A stretch of DNA of 64,000 nt from Fimbriimonadia bacterium (GCA_026129765.1 JAHCHP010000013.1:1-64000), one strand, 5' to 3'; shown: positions 44,339 through 53,648, numbered from the stretch's first letter. Notes: generated from the letters alone by a model not told the origin. Numbers and translations are program-made.

Positions 44339-45343
44339 TTAGGCGTTCTTATGTCGTGTCCAACGATAAGGCACATACTCCTCGTCATGCCCTTGCACCA
44401 CGCGAGCGAAATGCTGGGCTTGGTTGATGATGAGCCGCCGGTAGGTGTGGCGCTGTTGGTCGGGGGTTGCACTGGCGAGTTCATCCAAACGGGTATCAAA
44501 CTTATCCAAAAAGTGTTTCAACTTCTCTTGTCTCATCCGGTAGCCACCGGCAGGGTTCCAGACAAAGTGGTCCGGCTTAATTTCCCGGTGTCGGGTCATA
44601 TAGAGAACAATATGATCCGCCAGCACTGCTCGATACTCTTCCATCAAATCGGACGCAAGGGCAGCGTGCCCGTGGCGGGGCTTATGAAGACATCCCAAAT
44701 AGGGGTCCAGTCCCACGATCTGCAATGCGGAACGCGCCTGATGATAGATCAGGGTATAGGATAAGGAGAGCATCGAATTGATGGGGTCAGGGGCGCGGCG
44801 TTTGCTTCTGCCGCTGAAGTCCCATCCTTCCGGCAAGCGGCATGCAAAGAATTGAAAATAGATATCGGCTGCCATGCCTTCATAACCCAGCAATGACTCG
44901 ATGGAGGGCGCAAACGCGATTTGCCGTTCTAAGGCTCCCCACCGCTCATAGTTATAGTCATACTCGGGACGGCGCGGGCTGAAGCGTTGGAGCAGCGCGC
45001 TTTGGTTGCGCAATTTGCCCAGCACAATGTTTCGCGCTTGACGCAGAGCAAATTCGCTATCGTTACAGCGGTCGTACTGCATTTGACGCAGCCCCACGTG
45101 CCACTTATCCTCCGGCACAAGCCTGCCCTTATACTTGCCCTGTTGCGAGCAGTAGCAAACATCCACCCCATTCTTCAAGCAGTGATGAATCAATCGAGTG
45201 GTCAAATGGATATGTCCCAACAGTACGATCTGTTTCACTTGATTCAATGGAATGTCCGCGAGGGTTTCCTTGTCCTTGGTGATGACAAGGCGTCCCACGC
45301 TCGCCGAAAGGGTCGCGCCCTGTTCTGTGATATAGAGGTTCAT
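44339..45343 (-). CDS. cas1: CRISPR-associated Cas1 integrase
   Basis: A 334-residue protein that inserts new spacers, with Cas2, into CRISPR arrays. The N-terminal beta domain (NLYITEQGATLSASVG) and the helical catalytic domain are intact: AAD in YEGMAADIYF for the first acidic ligand, LHKPRHGHAALASDLMEEYR with the His and acidic residues of the metal site. A strong TAGGAGG ribosome-binding site precedes the ATG. It lies ten bases after cas6. Confidence 0.95.
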   Translation of the reverse strand: MNLYITEQGATLSASVGRLVITKDKETLADIPLNQVKQIVLLGHIHLTTRLIHHCLKNGVDVCYCSQQGKYKGRLVPEDKWHVGLRQMQYDRCNDSEFALRQARNIVLGKLRNQSALLQRFSPRRPEYDYNYERWGALERQIAFAPSIESLLGYEGMAADIYFQFFACRLPEGWDFSGRSKRRAPDPINSMLSLSYTLIYHQARSALQIVGLDPYLGCLHKPRHGHAALASDLMEEYRAVLADHIVLYMTRHREIKPDHFVWNPAGGYRMRQEKLKHFLDKFDTRLDELASATPDQQRHTYRRLIINQAQHFARVVQGHDEEYVPYRWTRHKNA

Positions 45344-45352
45344 AACAACCTC

Positions 45353-46132
45353 CTACCCGTTCACACGAACTTGTCCCAGCCCGTGTGTCGTTTGCCAGCC
45401 GATCCCTGCATAGGGCGCGTACTCCGCCAGCATGCCCATCATGCGCTGAAGATCGCGCGAGCGCTCGGTGGGTCGATAGGTGAATTTGCCAATGAATCCC
45501 GTTACATAGCGCGCGCCCAAATCGACACGCCGGGTTTCGCCGCGCCAGTTGCTCATAAAGATGGCTCGCTCCAGCAGGGCGCGCCATTCGCCCATCGGAA
45601 TCGGCGACCATTGGGTCCAGTTGTCCATCAAAGAGCCGAAGACCAATCGCGGCAACGGATAAGGCGCTTCTTGCGCTCCGGCTTTAAACGTGGTGGGGGT
45701 AATGAAGCGCAAGGTGAAGGCTGCTGGAGGCTCCGCTCGTCCCCATCGCTCGAACATCTGCAAGTAGTCCTGCTCCCCTGCATCTGGGTGTTGTTCAGGG
45801 GTAGTGGCGATGTCGGATACGGCAAAGACGGAGTGCCCGATACGGACTCCACCAGACCTCTCCTGGCTGAGTTGGGTCAGTAGCCGCGCGGTATCTCGCT
45901 CTAATGCGGTCAACCGCCAATGGAAGGTAGGCGGCTTGTTATGTTCATTCTCAACCGGAAAGAGCGGACTGACGGTCAGCGGTTTGGCGGCTTGAGCATC
46001 ATGCAGATGGGTCACGAAGACGGGGTCGATATGCACCAACAATTCTAAGGCGGCGGCATAGGCAAATGCGCCGTGCGACGGAGGCAACGGCTCTTGGTTC
46101 ACTTGTTTCAGTGTCATCACAATGGCTTTCAT
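45353..46132 (-). CDS. cas6: CRISPR RNA endonuclease Cas6
   Basis: A 259-residue RAMP-fold nuclease that cuts pre-crRNA within repeats. The C-terminal glycine-rich loop GIGWQTTHGLGQVRV and GFIGKFTYRPTERSRDLQRM are diagnostic of Cas6. His residues in THLHDAQAAKP or in the N-terminal half could be catalytic. GAGGA precedes the ATG. It is 24 bases after the CARF-like gene, in the same operon. The presence of Cas6 points to a type I or III system whose effector genes are elsewhere. Confidence 0.9.
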   Translation of the reverse strand: MKAIVMTLKQVNQEPLPPSHGAFAYAAALELLVHIDPVFVTHLHDAQAAKPLTVSPLFPVENEHNKPPTFHWRLTALERDTARLLTQLSQERSGGVRIGHSVFAVSDIATTPEQHPDAGEQDYLQMFERWGRAEPPAAFTLRFITPTTFKAGAQEAPYPLPRLVFGSLMDNWTQWSPIPMGEWRALLERAIFMSNWRGETRRVDLGARYVTGFIGKFTYRPTERSRDLQRMMGMLAEYAPYAGIGWQTTHGLGQVRVNG

Positions 46133-46156
46133 GTCTATCAGTTCCTCACTATTGAT

Positions 46157-46864
46157 TTAAGTTCGACTCTGCAGGTCGATTTGAATGGGTTGATCGGTTG
46201 TCAACTGCTCTCCTTTTTCACTCTTTACCGCTGCCGAGTATTGCAAAGGCGCATTGAATTCTCTGGCAGCTAATACCGTGCCGACAGAGGCTGCTTTGGG
46301 CATACCAGTAAAATCCAAAATCACATCTTCAACTTCCAAACCTTCTGGCAAGCTTTGGTAAATATTGGATTTCGCTTTGTTCAAATACTCTAAAGGGTCA
46401 TGGACATCATTAATAGGAATTTTGCGAACGACACACTGAGATTGATATATCTCAGCTAAGAGATCAGCATCATTCTCAGAATCGCTTGAATGAAATAGCC
46501 AAAGATATTGAAGTTTTTCTAAGTGAAAGTTGATAGCCATTTTGCTCGGTTCAAGCTTGCTCACCAACAGAACAAGTGCCTTACGCGCCTCCGGGCGACT
46601 CTTTTTATGAACATTTGTATTGGACGATTGCCTTGTTAATCGTTTCCCTATCACATGCGCGAATAATACCAAGAGTATCAATGCAAAGGCTGCAAGTAAA
46701 AGACTTCCAACGACCTCACCCAGCCAATGAGTTAAGTAACCAGAAACCAGAGGAAACAAGGAATCGTTGATGAATCCGACACATAACATAGCAATGACGA
46801 ACGAGAGCGCGCCGTTCGTGCTTAACATCTGTTGCCATCCTATGTTAAAAGATTTCTTCTGCAC
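46157..46864 (-). CDS. Membrane-anchored CARF-domain-like protein
   Basis: 235 residues from a GTG at 46864 chosen because GAGGAG lies about nine bases upstream; the frame continues to 47038 but that part is repeat-derived. Two membrane helices (about 18-41 and 50-74) precede a cytoplasmic domain (about 92-230) with KALVLLVSKLEPSKMAINFH, a Rossmann-like first strand, and VILDFTGMPKAASVG, which resembles the D-[FV]-T-G-G-T-K-x-M signature of CARF domains. CARF proteins bind cyclic oligoadenylate made by type III Cas10. A membrane effector like Cam1 is inferred. It heads the operon with cas6, cas1 and cas2. Confidence 0.75.
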   Translation of the reverse strand: MQKKSFNIGWQQMLSTNGALSFVIAMLCVGFINDSLFPLVSGYLTHWLGEVVGSLLLAAFALILLVLFAHVIGKRLTRQSSNTNVHKKSRPEARKALVLLVSKLEPSKMAINFHLEKLQYLWLFHSSDSENDADLLAEIYQSQCVVRKIPINDVHDPLEYLNKAKSNIYQSLPEGLEVEDVILDFTGMPKAASVGTVLAAREFNAPLQYSAAVKSEKGEQLTTDQPIQIDLQSRT

Positions 46865-47226
46865 GGTTTTATCTCCTCTTTCAGAGTTTCCCACCCTGCG
46901 GTTAGATTCCGATTCCTCACCGGGTTCTGTCGATGGCATATAGTAGCATATTCTTATGGGGTCTGTCAAGCCTTTTGTAACCCTGAGCAAAGCGAACGGG
47001 TCTGCTTCTGAAAAAAGACAGAAGTCCTTTTTGAGCAAGAGCGACAGGTGCGGATGAGTTTCCGAGAGTGGACGCGATCGGGCGTGCCACGGATAGCAGA
47101 CAGTAAGCCCTGAGGTTCAATGGAGCGTACGCAAGGTTAAATAGCGCGGGTGAGCGCGAAAGTGAGGAAGCCAATGTGAGGAAACCATCGAAGCGAGAGG
47201 GTCGCCCCCTTGACTTATTACATAGC

Positions 47227-47293
47227 AGCAGATGCCTCGGCTGCGCTCGGCATGACAAACAGAAGCAGATGCCTCGGCTTTGCTCGGCATGAT
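47227..47293 (-). repeat. Dispersed intergenic repeat, two inverted copies
   Basis: Two 30-base copies separated by seven bases are the reverse complement of the GTCATGCCGAGCGCAGCCGA element at 49249. Confidence 0.8.
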
Positions 47294-47343
47294 ATCGGCA
47301 TTGTCATCCTGAACGCAGCGAACGGTGCCGCTTTCAAGAAAAT

Positions 47344-47367
47344 AGGGCGAAGACGGAACTTCGCCCT
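47344..47367 (-). terminator. Terminator of the dockerin-tailed gene
   Basis: AGGGCGAAG (47344-47352) pairs with CTTCGCCCT (47359-47367); on the minus strand it is followed by ATTTTCTT, 23 bases after the stop at 47390. Confidence 0.7.
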
Positions 47368-47389
47368 GTAATCTGAACGTCTGTGCCGG

Positions 47390-48940
47390 TCAGCAACCTT
47401 GTCCGAAGGCAAACAGCACCAGCAACAGATCGCCATCGCTGACTATTCCGTCTCCGTCAATGTCCTGCCTTAGGCAGCCTTCTAAGCCAAAGTTGAAGAG
47501 AACCGCTAACAGATCTTCATCATTGACGCAACCGTCTTCGTTGATATCTGCCGTTTCGACATGCAGCGCGCCTTCTGATCGCGCCCAGCGCATCGCATTT
47601 GCCAGCAGCCTGCCGAAGTTCGAATTCATGACTTCATTGATGCCGTTGACTGTGGAGAAGTGCAACACGCGACCTCCGCTGCCATAATTCCAGCCGATCA
47701 AACCGCCTAAGCCATACCCAGAATAGGCAACCTCAGAGCAGTAGAAATGGGTCGCGCCCGGTTTCCGAATTAAGAACGATTCTGTTCCACCCCAATTATC
47801 GGTCGGGAAAGTGAAACTGACAGGCAATCCGGCGTTCAATACCGGATCGGGGTCTCTTCGCGAAAAAGTGGCGGTGTCGGTTGATTGATACCCGAACGCG
47901 CATGTCGCGGCAAACGCTTGTTTTAAGATGTCATAGCCTTGATAGTAAAGTACCCACTCGGAAGTAACCAATCCACGACCAGGAGTACCGAGCCAATCTA
48001 AGAGCGACTGCTGACCTTCATCTGACATCGTTGATCCTAACGCTTGATTGTATTGGAGATAGAATACCGTGACACTCGTCGCGAGGTAGGATAGATGGGT
48101 AAAGTAACTACTGGGAGCGCCGACATAGGGGCGCAATCCGTTGGCAGTCAATACTCCAACGACGGCTTGATCAAACGCGTCATCGCCACTGGACATGATA
48201 TAGACATTAGGCGCTTGTCCTGTGCCGGAAGCGGCCCAAGTCATGGCGTTGCTGAGCAGTCTGCCAAAATTGACGTCGTTGATCTGGGGCAATCCATTCA
48301 CCGTGCCAAAGTGCAATGCTCTGCCTCCGAAAGGAACTTGCCATCCAGTGAGAACAGGGTTGTTTTCGCCCCCTTCCTCATAGTCGGAACGATAGAACAC
48401 GGTTGCGCCGGATTTAGGAACAAGAAACGTTTCCGTGCCGCCGATGCTCTCGACCGGCATTGAAAAAGATGCCGGCAACCCTGCATTCAAAATGGGATCA
48501 GATGTACCCAAATTAAACGTAACGGTCTCACTGCCCCGGAAACTTGCATTCGGCTGAATAGCAAAAACGGATTTCATGGAATTGAAACCGCCACTGCCGT
48601 GCAGCCAACTCGTCCATTCGCCCGTGACAATGCCTTTGCCAGGGCGCGTCATCCAGTTCAGGATCACTGCTTGACCAGTACCGGGCATATCCCCAGCGCT
48701 ATAATTGTGATTAGGTTGAAGATAGATCACATCGATGTTGGATAGATTCTGGGTGCCGGTAAATTGATGATGGGCAACGCCTAATGTCACGGTGTGTCCG
48801 CCCGCTTGCAATCGCGACACGACCGCGTTATCTAAAGGAGCATTATCACTGGACATCACATAGACCCGCGCGGACCAGGCAGCACTACTCAAGCCGATGA
48901 GCGCGCATAAACAAAAAAACCGAAATGAGTGAAGTGTCAT
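47390..48940 (-). CDS. Secreted two-repeat protein with dockerin-like C-terminus
   Basis: A 516-residue exported protein, signal peptide about 1-24. It is made of two tandem copies of an approximately 215-residue domain (first VYVMSSDNAPLDNAVVSRL, second VYIMSSGDDAFDQAVVGVL; both contain GRALHF or GRVLHF near FGRLL.NAM), probably Rossmann/ThuA-like, which is an inference. The C-terminus has two calcium loops, ADINEDGCVNDEDLLAVLF and DIDGDGIVSDGDLLLVLFAF, the same module as at 21690 and 29232. AGAGGA precedes the ATG. Confidence 0.75.
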   Translation of the reverse strand: MTLHSFRFFCLCALIGLSSAAWSARVYVMSSDNAPLDNAVVSRLQAGGHTVTLGVAHHQFTGTQNLSNIDVIYLQPNHNYSAGDMPGTGQAVILNWMTRPGKGIVTGEWTSWLHGSGGFNSMKSVFAIQPNASFRGSETVTFNLGTSDPILNAGLPASFSMPVESIGGTETFLVPKSGATVFYRSDYEEGGENNPVLTGWQVPFGGRALHFGTVNGLPQINDVNFGRLLSNAMTWAASGTGQAPNVYIMSSGDDAFDQAVVGVLTANGLRPYVGAPSSYFTHLSYLATSVTVFYLQYNQALGSTMSDEGQQSLLDWLGTPGRGLVTSEWVLYYQGYDILKQAFAATCAFGYQSTDTATFSRRDPDPVLNAGLPVSFTFPTDNWGGTESFLIRKPGATHFYCSEVAYSGYGLGGLIGWNYGSGGRVLHFSTVNGINEVMNSNFGRLLANAMRWARSEGALHVETADINEDGCVNDEDLLAVLFNFGLEGCLRQDIDGDGIVSDGDLLLVLFAFGQGC

Positions 48941-49362
48941 TGTTTTTTTTCCTCTGGGAAATTATAACACGATTCTGGCGAAAACGGATAGATGAATATT
49001 TTCTGAATACGAAACATGACAGCTTTACGAGGCGATTTTCTGGGAGATTGAGCTGGGGCAATCCGAGATTGGGGTATCTTACATCCTATCCTCTTTCCCG
49101 TTGGTCATCCTCGCGAAAGCGGGGAAAGCAAGAATTTAGACTTTGAAAAGCAGATTCTTCGCTTTGCTCAGAATGACAAGTGAGGCAGAATCCGCCTATC
49201 GCGTCATGCCGAGCGCAGCGTTAATGTCATGCCGAGCGCAGCGTTAATGTCATGCCGAGCGCAGCCGAGGCATCTGCTGTTAAGCTCGAAAACTAACGAT
49301 GCTCCAAGAAAAACGAGAGGTCCCCTGAACGCATTCCTTCGCAAAATAAAAACAAAAGCCCG
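48941..49362. other. Intergenic region with repeats
   Basis: The 422-base gap between two minus-strand genes contains no supported gene. It holds a tandem repeat (49203-49281) and a degenerate repeat at about 49142-49180. Confidence 0.7.
49203..49281 (+). repeat. Tandem 23-base repeat within the dispersed repeat family
   Basis: Two 23-base units, each GTCATGCCGAGCGCAGCG followed by TTAAT (49203-49225 and 49226-49248), lead into a third full-length copy that continues CCGAGGCATCTGCTGTT to 49281. Confidence 0.85.
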
Positions 49363-50235
49363 TCACAGCGACAGCGCGCGCTGAACCAGTGCGGGAATAT
49401 CCGCAGGAGTGTCCGCAATGGGAACGCCTGCAGCGGTCAAGGCATCTACCTTCGATTGTGGGCTGCCCTTTCCGCCAGATATGATCGCGCCTGCATGCCC
49501 CATTCGCTTGCCGGGAGGAGCCGTTCTGCCAGAGATAAAACCGATGACAGGTTTGGTCATGGTTTTAATATACTCGGCTGCGTTTTCCTCATCCGAGCCG
49601 CCGATTTCGCCCGATAGAACCACTACTTTCGTTTGCGGGTCGGCTTCAAACATCGGTATCACATCGATAAAGGTCGTGCCAATAATTGGGTCGCCGCCTA
49701 TTCCCACACACGAGGACTGCCCCAATCCCACCTTACTCAGTTCATTCACGATCTCATAGGTCAAGGTGCCGCTGCGCGAAACGATTCCCACTTCGCCCGG
49801 TTGGAAGAGATCGCCCGGCATAATCCCCACCTTACATTGACCCGGCGTAGTCAAGCCAGGACAGTTCGGTCCGATGAGGCGCGTATTTGGCAGATTGGCG
49901 ACATACTCATTGACACGCACCATATCTTGAATTGGGATTCCCTCTGTAATACAGACAATGAGCGCGATGCCTGCATCGGCGGCTTCCAGAATCGCATCCG
50001 CCGCGAAGGGCGCAGGCACAAAGATGCATGAGACATTTGCTTGGGTTTGTTCAACCGCTTGCCGCACCGTGTCAAAGACAGGGACCCCTTCCACTTCGGA
50101 ACCGCCTTTCCCCGGTGTGACGCCGCCCACGACCCGCGTCCCATAGGCGATCATCTGCTGTGTATGAAACTTCCCTTCACTGCCCGTAATCCCCTGCACC
50201 AAAACCTTCGATTGATTGTCAATTAAAATTGCCAT
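49363..50235 (-). CDS. sucD: Succinyl-CoA synthetase alpha subunit
   Basis: Links CoA to succinate with phosphate transfer to NDP in the citric acid cycle. From the ATG at 50235 (after GGGAGAG) the protein has 290 residues, the normal length; the frame extends upstream to 50490 without family similarity. Seen: [16 protein letters not shown] in the CoA-binding domain, [18 protein letters not shown], and the phosphohistidine loop [12 protein letters not shown]. sucC, which usually lies beside it, is absent from the window. Confidence 0.92.
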   Translation of the reverse strand: MAILIDNQSKVLVQGITGSEGKFHTQQMIAYGTRVVGGVTPGKGGSEVEGVPVFDTVRQAVEQTQANVSCIFVPAPFAADAILEAADAGIALIVCITEGIPIQDMVRVNEYVANLPNTRLIGPNCPGLTTPGQCKVGIMPGDLFQPGEVGIVSRSGTLTYEIVNELSKVGLGQSSCVGIGGDPIIGTTFIDVIPMFEADPQTKVVVLSGEIGGSDEENAAEYIKTMTKPVIGFISGRTAPPGKRMGHAGAIISGGKGSPQSKVDALTAAGVPIADTPADIPALVQRALSL

Positions 50236-50354
50236 GTTTGTTATCTCTCCCAAAACGCGCGAAAAACGACACCGAATTATACCCGCCCTTGAAAATTTCA
50301 GGAAAAATCGTAAAATGACGCGCAGAATCATGCGTTCTGACCCCATTTTCCGTG

Positions 50355-50360
50355 TATAAT
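50355..50360 (+). promoter_or_regulatory. -10 box of the dop operon (leaderless candidate)
   Basis: TATAAT is followed by six bases and the GTG at 50367; the -35 region is not convincing. With no ribosome-binding site in that gap, translation of the first gene is probably leaderless. Confidence 0.5.
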
Positions 50361-50366
50361 AGAAGC

Positions 50367-51869
50367 GTGAATCGAATTGCAGGGATTGAGACTGAATATG
50401 GACTGTATGTAGAGCAAAAAGGCATCGCCGATCAGGTCCTCGAAGCCACCGCCTTGATTCGAAGTTGCCCCTTTCCCGCGGTCCGCTCATGGGATTATCG
50501 CATGGAAGACCCCCGGCGCGATATGCGCGGTTTTCGGGTCGATCATTTGGAAGTAGACCCCCAAGATGCGCAAATCGAACGCGCCAGCCCCGTGCAAATG
50601 AGCGACCGGGAAATCAAATCCGATCATGTATTGGAGAATGGCGCGCGCCTCTATAATGACCACGCGCATCCCGAATACGCCACTCCCGAATGTCGCAGAC
50701 TGCTTGATCTAATCGCGCATGATAAAGCGGGCGAGCGAATCGTGTTGGCATGCGCCCGCGCCTACCATCAGGCAACCGGATACCAACCGACTCTTTACAA
50801 AAACAACACCGACCATCACGGCAGCAGCTACGGCTGTCATGAGAGTTATACCTTTCCTCGCGAAACGCCTTTTGAGACCCTGAGCCGGACAATGATTCCC
50901 TTTTTGGTCACGCGCATTCTTTATTCAGGCGCAGGCAAAGTGGGCGTAGAAAATGACTCGGCGCGCGTCCCTTACCAACTGTCCCAACGCGCCGACTTCT
51001 TTATGGAAGAGATCAATGTGGAGACGCTTTACCGGCGTCCGCTGTTCAACACGCGGGACGAACCCCATGCGCAGCGCAACCGCTTCCGCCGAGTGCATGT
51101 GATCGCAGGCGACGCGAATTTGAGCGAGTTCACAACCACGCTAAAAGTCGGAACCACGGCGCTTGCGCTGGACCTCATCGAGTCGGGCTGGACGATTCCG
51201 TTCACGATCCAAGAACCGGTCCGGGCGATCAAGCGTCTGTCCAGGGATATTAAATGGCAATGGATTGTGGAAACGGATCAGACGACAACGATGCCAGCGG
51301 TGGATTTCCAGCGGCTCTATTTGAAAGCCGCGCAAGAGCGGTTCACTGGGCGCGATGCCGAAACCGACTGGCTGTTGGGCGAGTGGGAAACGGTCTTGGA
51401 CGATTTAGAAACCGACCCGAACCGGCTGTCGGATCGGGTCGATTGGGTGGCGAAGCAGCACCTGTTGGAGATGTATATCGATTCCGAAAATCTTTCTTGG
51501 GATGACCCGGCACTCTTTGCCCTCGATTTGGAGTATCATAATATAGACCCCGACGAGGGACTTTACTACGCGCTCCAGAGCCAACACCAGATGAGGCGAT
51601 TGATTAGCGAAGAACATATTGAGCGCGCCATGAGCCATCCCCCAGAGGATACCCGCGCCTTCATACGCGGTCTCTGCGTTCAAAAGTACCCGCGCTTTGT
51701 GGAGTCGCTCAACTGGGAGCGCATCTCTTTACGAGATGAGAACCAATCGGTGAAATTAGACCTGAGCGGATTGGTGAGCGGCAACTTAGAAGTCTTGAAT
51801 CGCCGCCTCGCGGAGGCGGAATCACTGACGGCGTTCACGCGCCTGATGAAGGAGGTAGTCAACTTATGA
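50367..51869 (+). CDS. dop: Deamidase/depupylase Dop
   Basis: Converts the C-terminal Gln of Pup to Glu and removes Pup from substrates, using ATP; a carboxylate-amine ligase fold. From the GTG at 50367 it has about 500 residues. [10 protein letters not shown] carries the catalytic Glu-Gly core, the insert ([19 protein letters not shown] and onward to about residue 83) is the Dop-specific loop that PafA lacks, and [19 protein letters not shown] and [17 protein letters not shown] bind substrate and metal. It begins the operon and overlaps pup by four bases. Confidence 0.92.
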   Translation: MNRIAGIETEYGLYVEQKGIADQVLEATALIRSCPFPAVRSWDYRMEDPRRDMRGFRVDHLEVDPQDAQIERASPVQMSDREIKSDHVLENGARLYNDHAHPEYATPECRRLLDLIAHDKAGERIVLACARAYHQATGYQPTLYKNNTDHHGSSYGCHESYTFPRETPFETLSRTMIPFLVTRILYSGAGKVGVENDSARVPYQLSQRADFFMEEINVETLYRRPLFNTRDEPHAQRNRFRRVHVIAGDANLSEFTTTLKVGTTALALDLIESGWTIPFTIQEPVRAIKRLSRDIKWQWIVETDQTTTMPAVDFQRLYLKAAQERFTGRDAETDWLLGEWETVLDDLETDPNRLSDRVDWVAKQHLLEMYIDSENLSWDDPALFALDLEYHNIDPDEGLYYALQSQHQMRRLISEEHIERAMSHPPEDTRAFIRGLCVQKYPRFVESLNWERISLRDENQSVKLDLSGLVSGNLEVLNRRLAEAESLTAFTRLMKEVVNL

Positions 51870-52054
51870 GAGCTTATGCGGAAGACCGGCTGCAGCGCCC
51901 CATTCCTCAAGACCCCATCACGCGCCCCGGCGGCGACAGCGATGGACCGAAACGACCGGATGTGCGGCGACCCGATACGAATGAACTGATCAAACGAATG
52001 AAACGAATCGACCCCGAACAGGCGAAACGGTATCGCCAGCGCAGTGGTCAATAA
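51866..52054 (+). CDS. pup: Prokaryotic ubiquitin-like protein Pup
   Basis: A 62-residue disordered protein that is attached through its C-terminal residue to lysines of proteins destined for degradation. The sequence is acidic and Pro-rich at the N-terminus and ends RYRQRSGQ, so Pup-type Gly-Gln is present (Ser-Gly-Gln in place of Gly-Gly-Gln). This form must be deamidated by Dop before PafA can use it, which matches the dop gene beside it. The helical stretch ELIKRMKRIDPEQAKRY would contact the proteasomal ATPase. It overlaps dop by four bases. Confidence 0.9.
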   Translation: MRAYAEDRLQRPIPQDPITRPGGDSDGPKRPDVRRPDTNELIKRMKRIDPEQAKRYRQRSGQ

Positions 52055-52072
52055 CCTTGAGATTGGAGACTT

Positions 52073-52873
52073 ATGACAAACACGAACACGAATGGCGATT
52101 TCAGCCGCTTAATCGCTGAACATCGAGCCGCTCTGCCCATGAGCGAATCGCTGTCCAGTCATGCGTACGTTTCAGAAGGAATGGCTCCTCATGCGCCGCT
52201 GGAAGTTCATGGCACCACAGTCATTGCGATGAAATTCAAGGGCGGTGTCTTGAATGTCGGCGACCGCAGAGCCACCGCCGCCAATGCGATTATGTATGAT
52301 CGGGCGGATAAAATCATTCCCCTGGATGACCACACGCTGGTGGCGATAGCGGGCGCATACGGACGCGCTATCGAGGTGACGCGTTATTTGAAGCATGCCT
52401 TCAAGTATTATTTGCGGAGCCAACTGCAGCCGATGAGTTTGGACGGAAAACTGCAAGAGATATCGCGCGCGCTGGCGGGCAACCTCCCCAACGCGATGAG
52501 CGGTATCGGGCTGTTTATACCGGTTCTCAGCGCGTATGACCCCGATATGGACACGGGCAGAATCTTCTTCTATGATGCTTCAGGGGCGCGCTTCGAAACC
52601 CAAGAGTTCGCAGCTGCTGGCTCCGGTTCCGAACGTATCCGGGGTGTCTTCGAATATTTGATCAAAACGAAGGGTCCCTTCAGCGAACAGCCTCTGGAAG
52701 AGGTGCTGCAAGATGGACTGCGCTTGCTGGAAATCGCCGCTGACCTCGACTCGGCGACCGGCGGCTATGAAAAAATCCTCCCAACGGCGCGTGCCGTCGA
52801 TGCCGGGGGCGTCCGAGAGGTTTCAGAGGAGACTTTGCGGAATCTCATCAAGAAGATGAATCAGGCGAAATAA
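52073..52873 (+). CDS. prcB: 20S proteasome beta subunit
   Basis: The proteolytic subunit, an N-terminal nucleophile hydrolase. The 266-residue precursor has a propeptide of 47 residues; cleavage before Thr48 (VHGTTVIAMKF) exposes the catalytic threonine. Lys in RADK and GDRRATAANAIM support the active site. It is in the standard order pup-prcB-prcA and starts 18 bases after the pup stop with a GGAGA site. Confidence 0.95.
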   Translation: MTNTNTNGDFSRLIAEHRAALPMSESLSSHAYVSEGMAPHAPLEVHGTTVIAMKFKGGVLNVGDRRATAANAIMYDRADKIIPLDDHTLVAIAGAYGRAIEVTRYLKHAFKYYLRSQLQPMSLDGKLQEISRALAGNLPNAMSGIGLFIPVLSAYDPDMDTGRIFFYDASGARFETQEFAAAGSGSERIRGVFEYLIKTKGPFSEQPLEEVLQDGLRLLEIAADLDSATGGYEKILPTARAVDAGGVREVSEETLRNLIKKMNQAK

Positions 52874-52879
52874 ACGACT

Positions 52880-53635
52880 ATGCTAACACCTTATGATTTT
52901 CAAGAGAACATCTCGCAGCGCGCCCAGTATATCGAGCAGCGGTTGCGCGAAGGCAGCCCGGTCATCGGCATCAGTTTTACGGACGGGCTTCTGCTTTTCA
53001 GTCTAAAGCGGCGCGGGCGAAAAGTGTATGAAATCTACGACCAATTGATGTTTTCGGCGATTGGCAACCAGTCCGATATCGAGACGATGAGGCTCGCCGC
53101 GATTGATTTCACCCACAAAGAGGGCTATGCGCGCAGCCCAGATGATGTGACGATCCAACGAGTGGTTGGGTCCGCGCTCAGTCCCGCGCTTAAAAAAGGG
53201 TTTGGCGACGCGATGACAACCCCATTTGTAATGCGATCCATTTTTGCGGAATTGGGACCTCAACCGGAACGTGACCTTTTTTATGTGCTGAATTATGATG
53301 GCGAGTTTTTCCAGCAAGAGCGGTTCGCCGTGGTGGGAGGCTCCTATCAGGCAGAGGATTCGGCAATCAAGTCGTTAGAGGATGCCTATGGTAAGAAGGT
53401 CCCGACTTTTGAGAAATCGCTGCCCCTGGCGATCATTGCGTGGGGAATCGCGCGTGAGGCGGCGGTGGGCGAAGGCTTGGCTGGCGTGAGCGAAGAACGC
53501 GCCCGCCAGCGCGTGAGAGAGGAAGTAGAATCAGCCTCTTTGGAAGTGGGCGTTCTGGAACGCAATACGACCAAAGAGAGTCGCTTCCGATTGGTGCCGC
53601 ATGAAACGCTTGAAAAATATCTCCAACATCTTTAA
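52880..53635 (+). CDS. prcA: 20S proteasome alpha subunit
   Basis: A 251-residue structural subunit of the outer rings, which gate the chamber. The N-terminal gate region is MLTPYDFQENISQRAQYIEQ; the core strand pattern (PVIGISFTDGLLLFS) matches family members, and there is no catalytic Thr. It starts six bases after prcB. Its C-terminus is not an obvious ATPase-docking tail. The ring is expected to be filled by 7+7 subunits with PrcB. Confidence 0.93.
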   Translation: MLTPYDFQENISQRAQYIEQRLREGSPVIGISFTDGLLLFSLKRRGRKVYEIYDQLMFSAIGNQSDIETMRLAAIDFTHKEGYARSPDDVTIQRVVGSALSPALKKGFGDAMTTPFVMRSIFAELGPQPERDLFYVLNYDGEFFQQERFAVVGGSYQAEDSAIKSLEDAYGKKVPTFEKSLPLAIIAWGIAREAAVGEGLAGVSEERARQRVREEVESASLEVGVLERNTTKESRFRLVPHETLEKYLQHL

Positions 53636-53648
53636 GGGACGTGATAAT

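Larger units (their letters stand above)
46865..47389. other. Intergenic region with dispersed repeats
   Basis: No gene is supported in this 525-base gap. It contains a degenerate repeat at about 46978-47012 and two near-identical inverted repeats at 47227-47256 and 47264-47293 (AGATGCCTCGGCTGCGCTCG and AGATGCCTCGGCTTTGCTCG), a partial third at about 47300-47328, and the hairpin at 47344-47367. Confidence 0.7.

Noticed and set aside
46865..47038. N-terminal extension of the CARF-like protein to the upstream ATG
   Set aside because: The extension lies partly in repeat DNA and lacks a ribosome-binding site, while GTG 46864 follows GAGGAG at good spacing and begins just before the first membrane helix.
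43726..47389. Search for a CRISPR array beside cas2 and the CARF-like gene
   Set aside because: The gaps show short dispersed repeats but no evenly spaced direct repeats with unique spacers, so no array is called.
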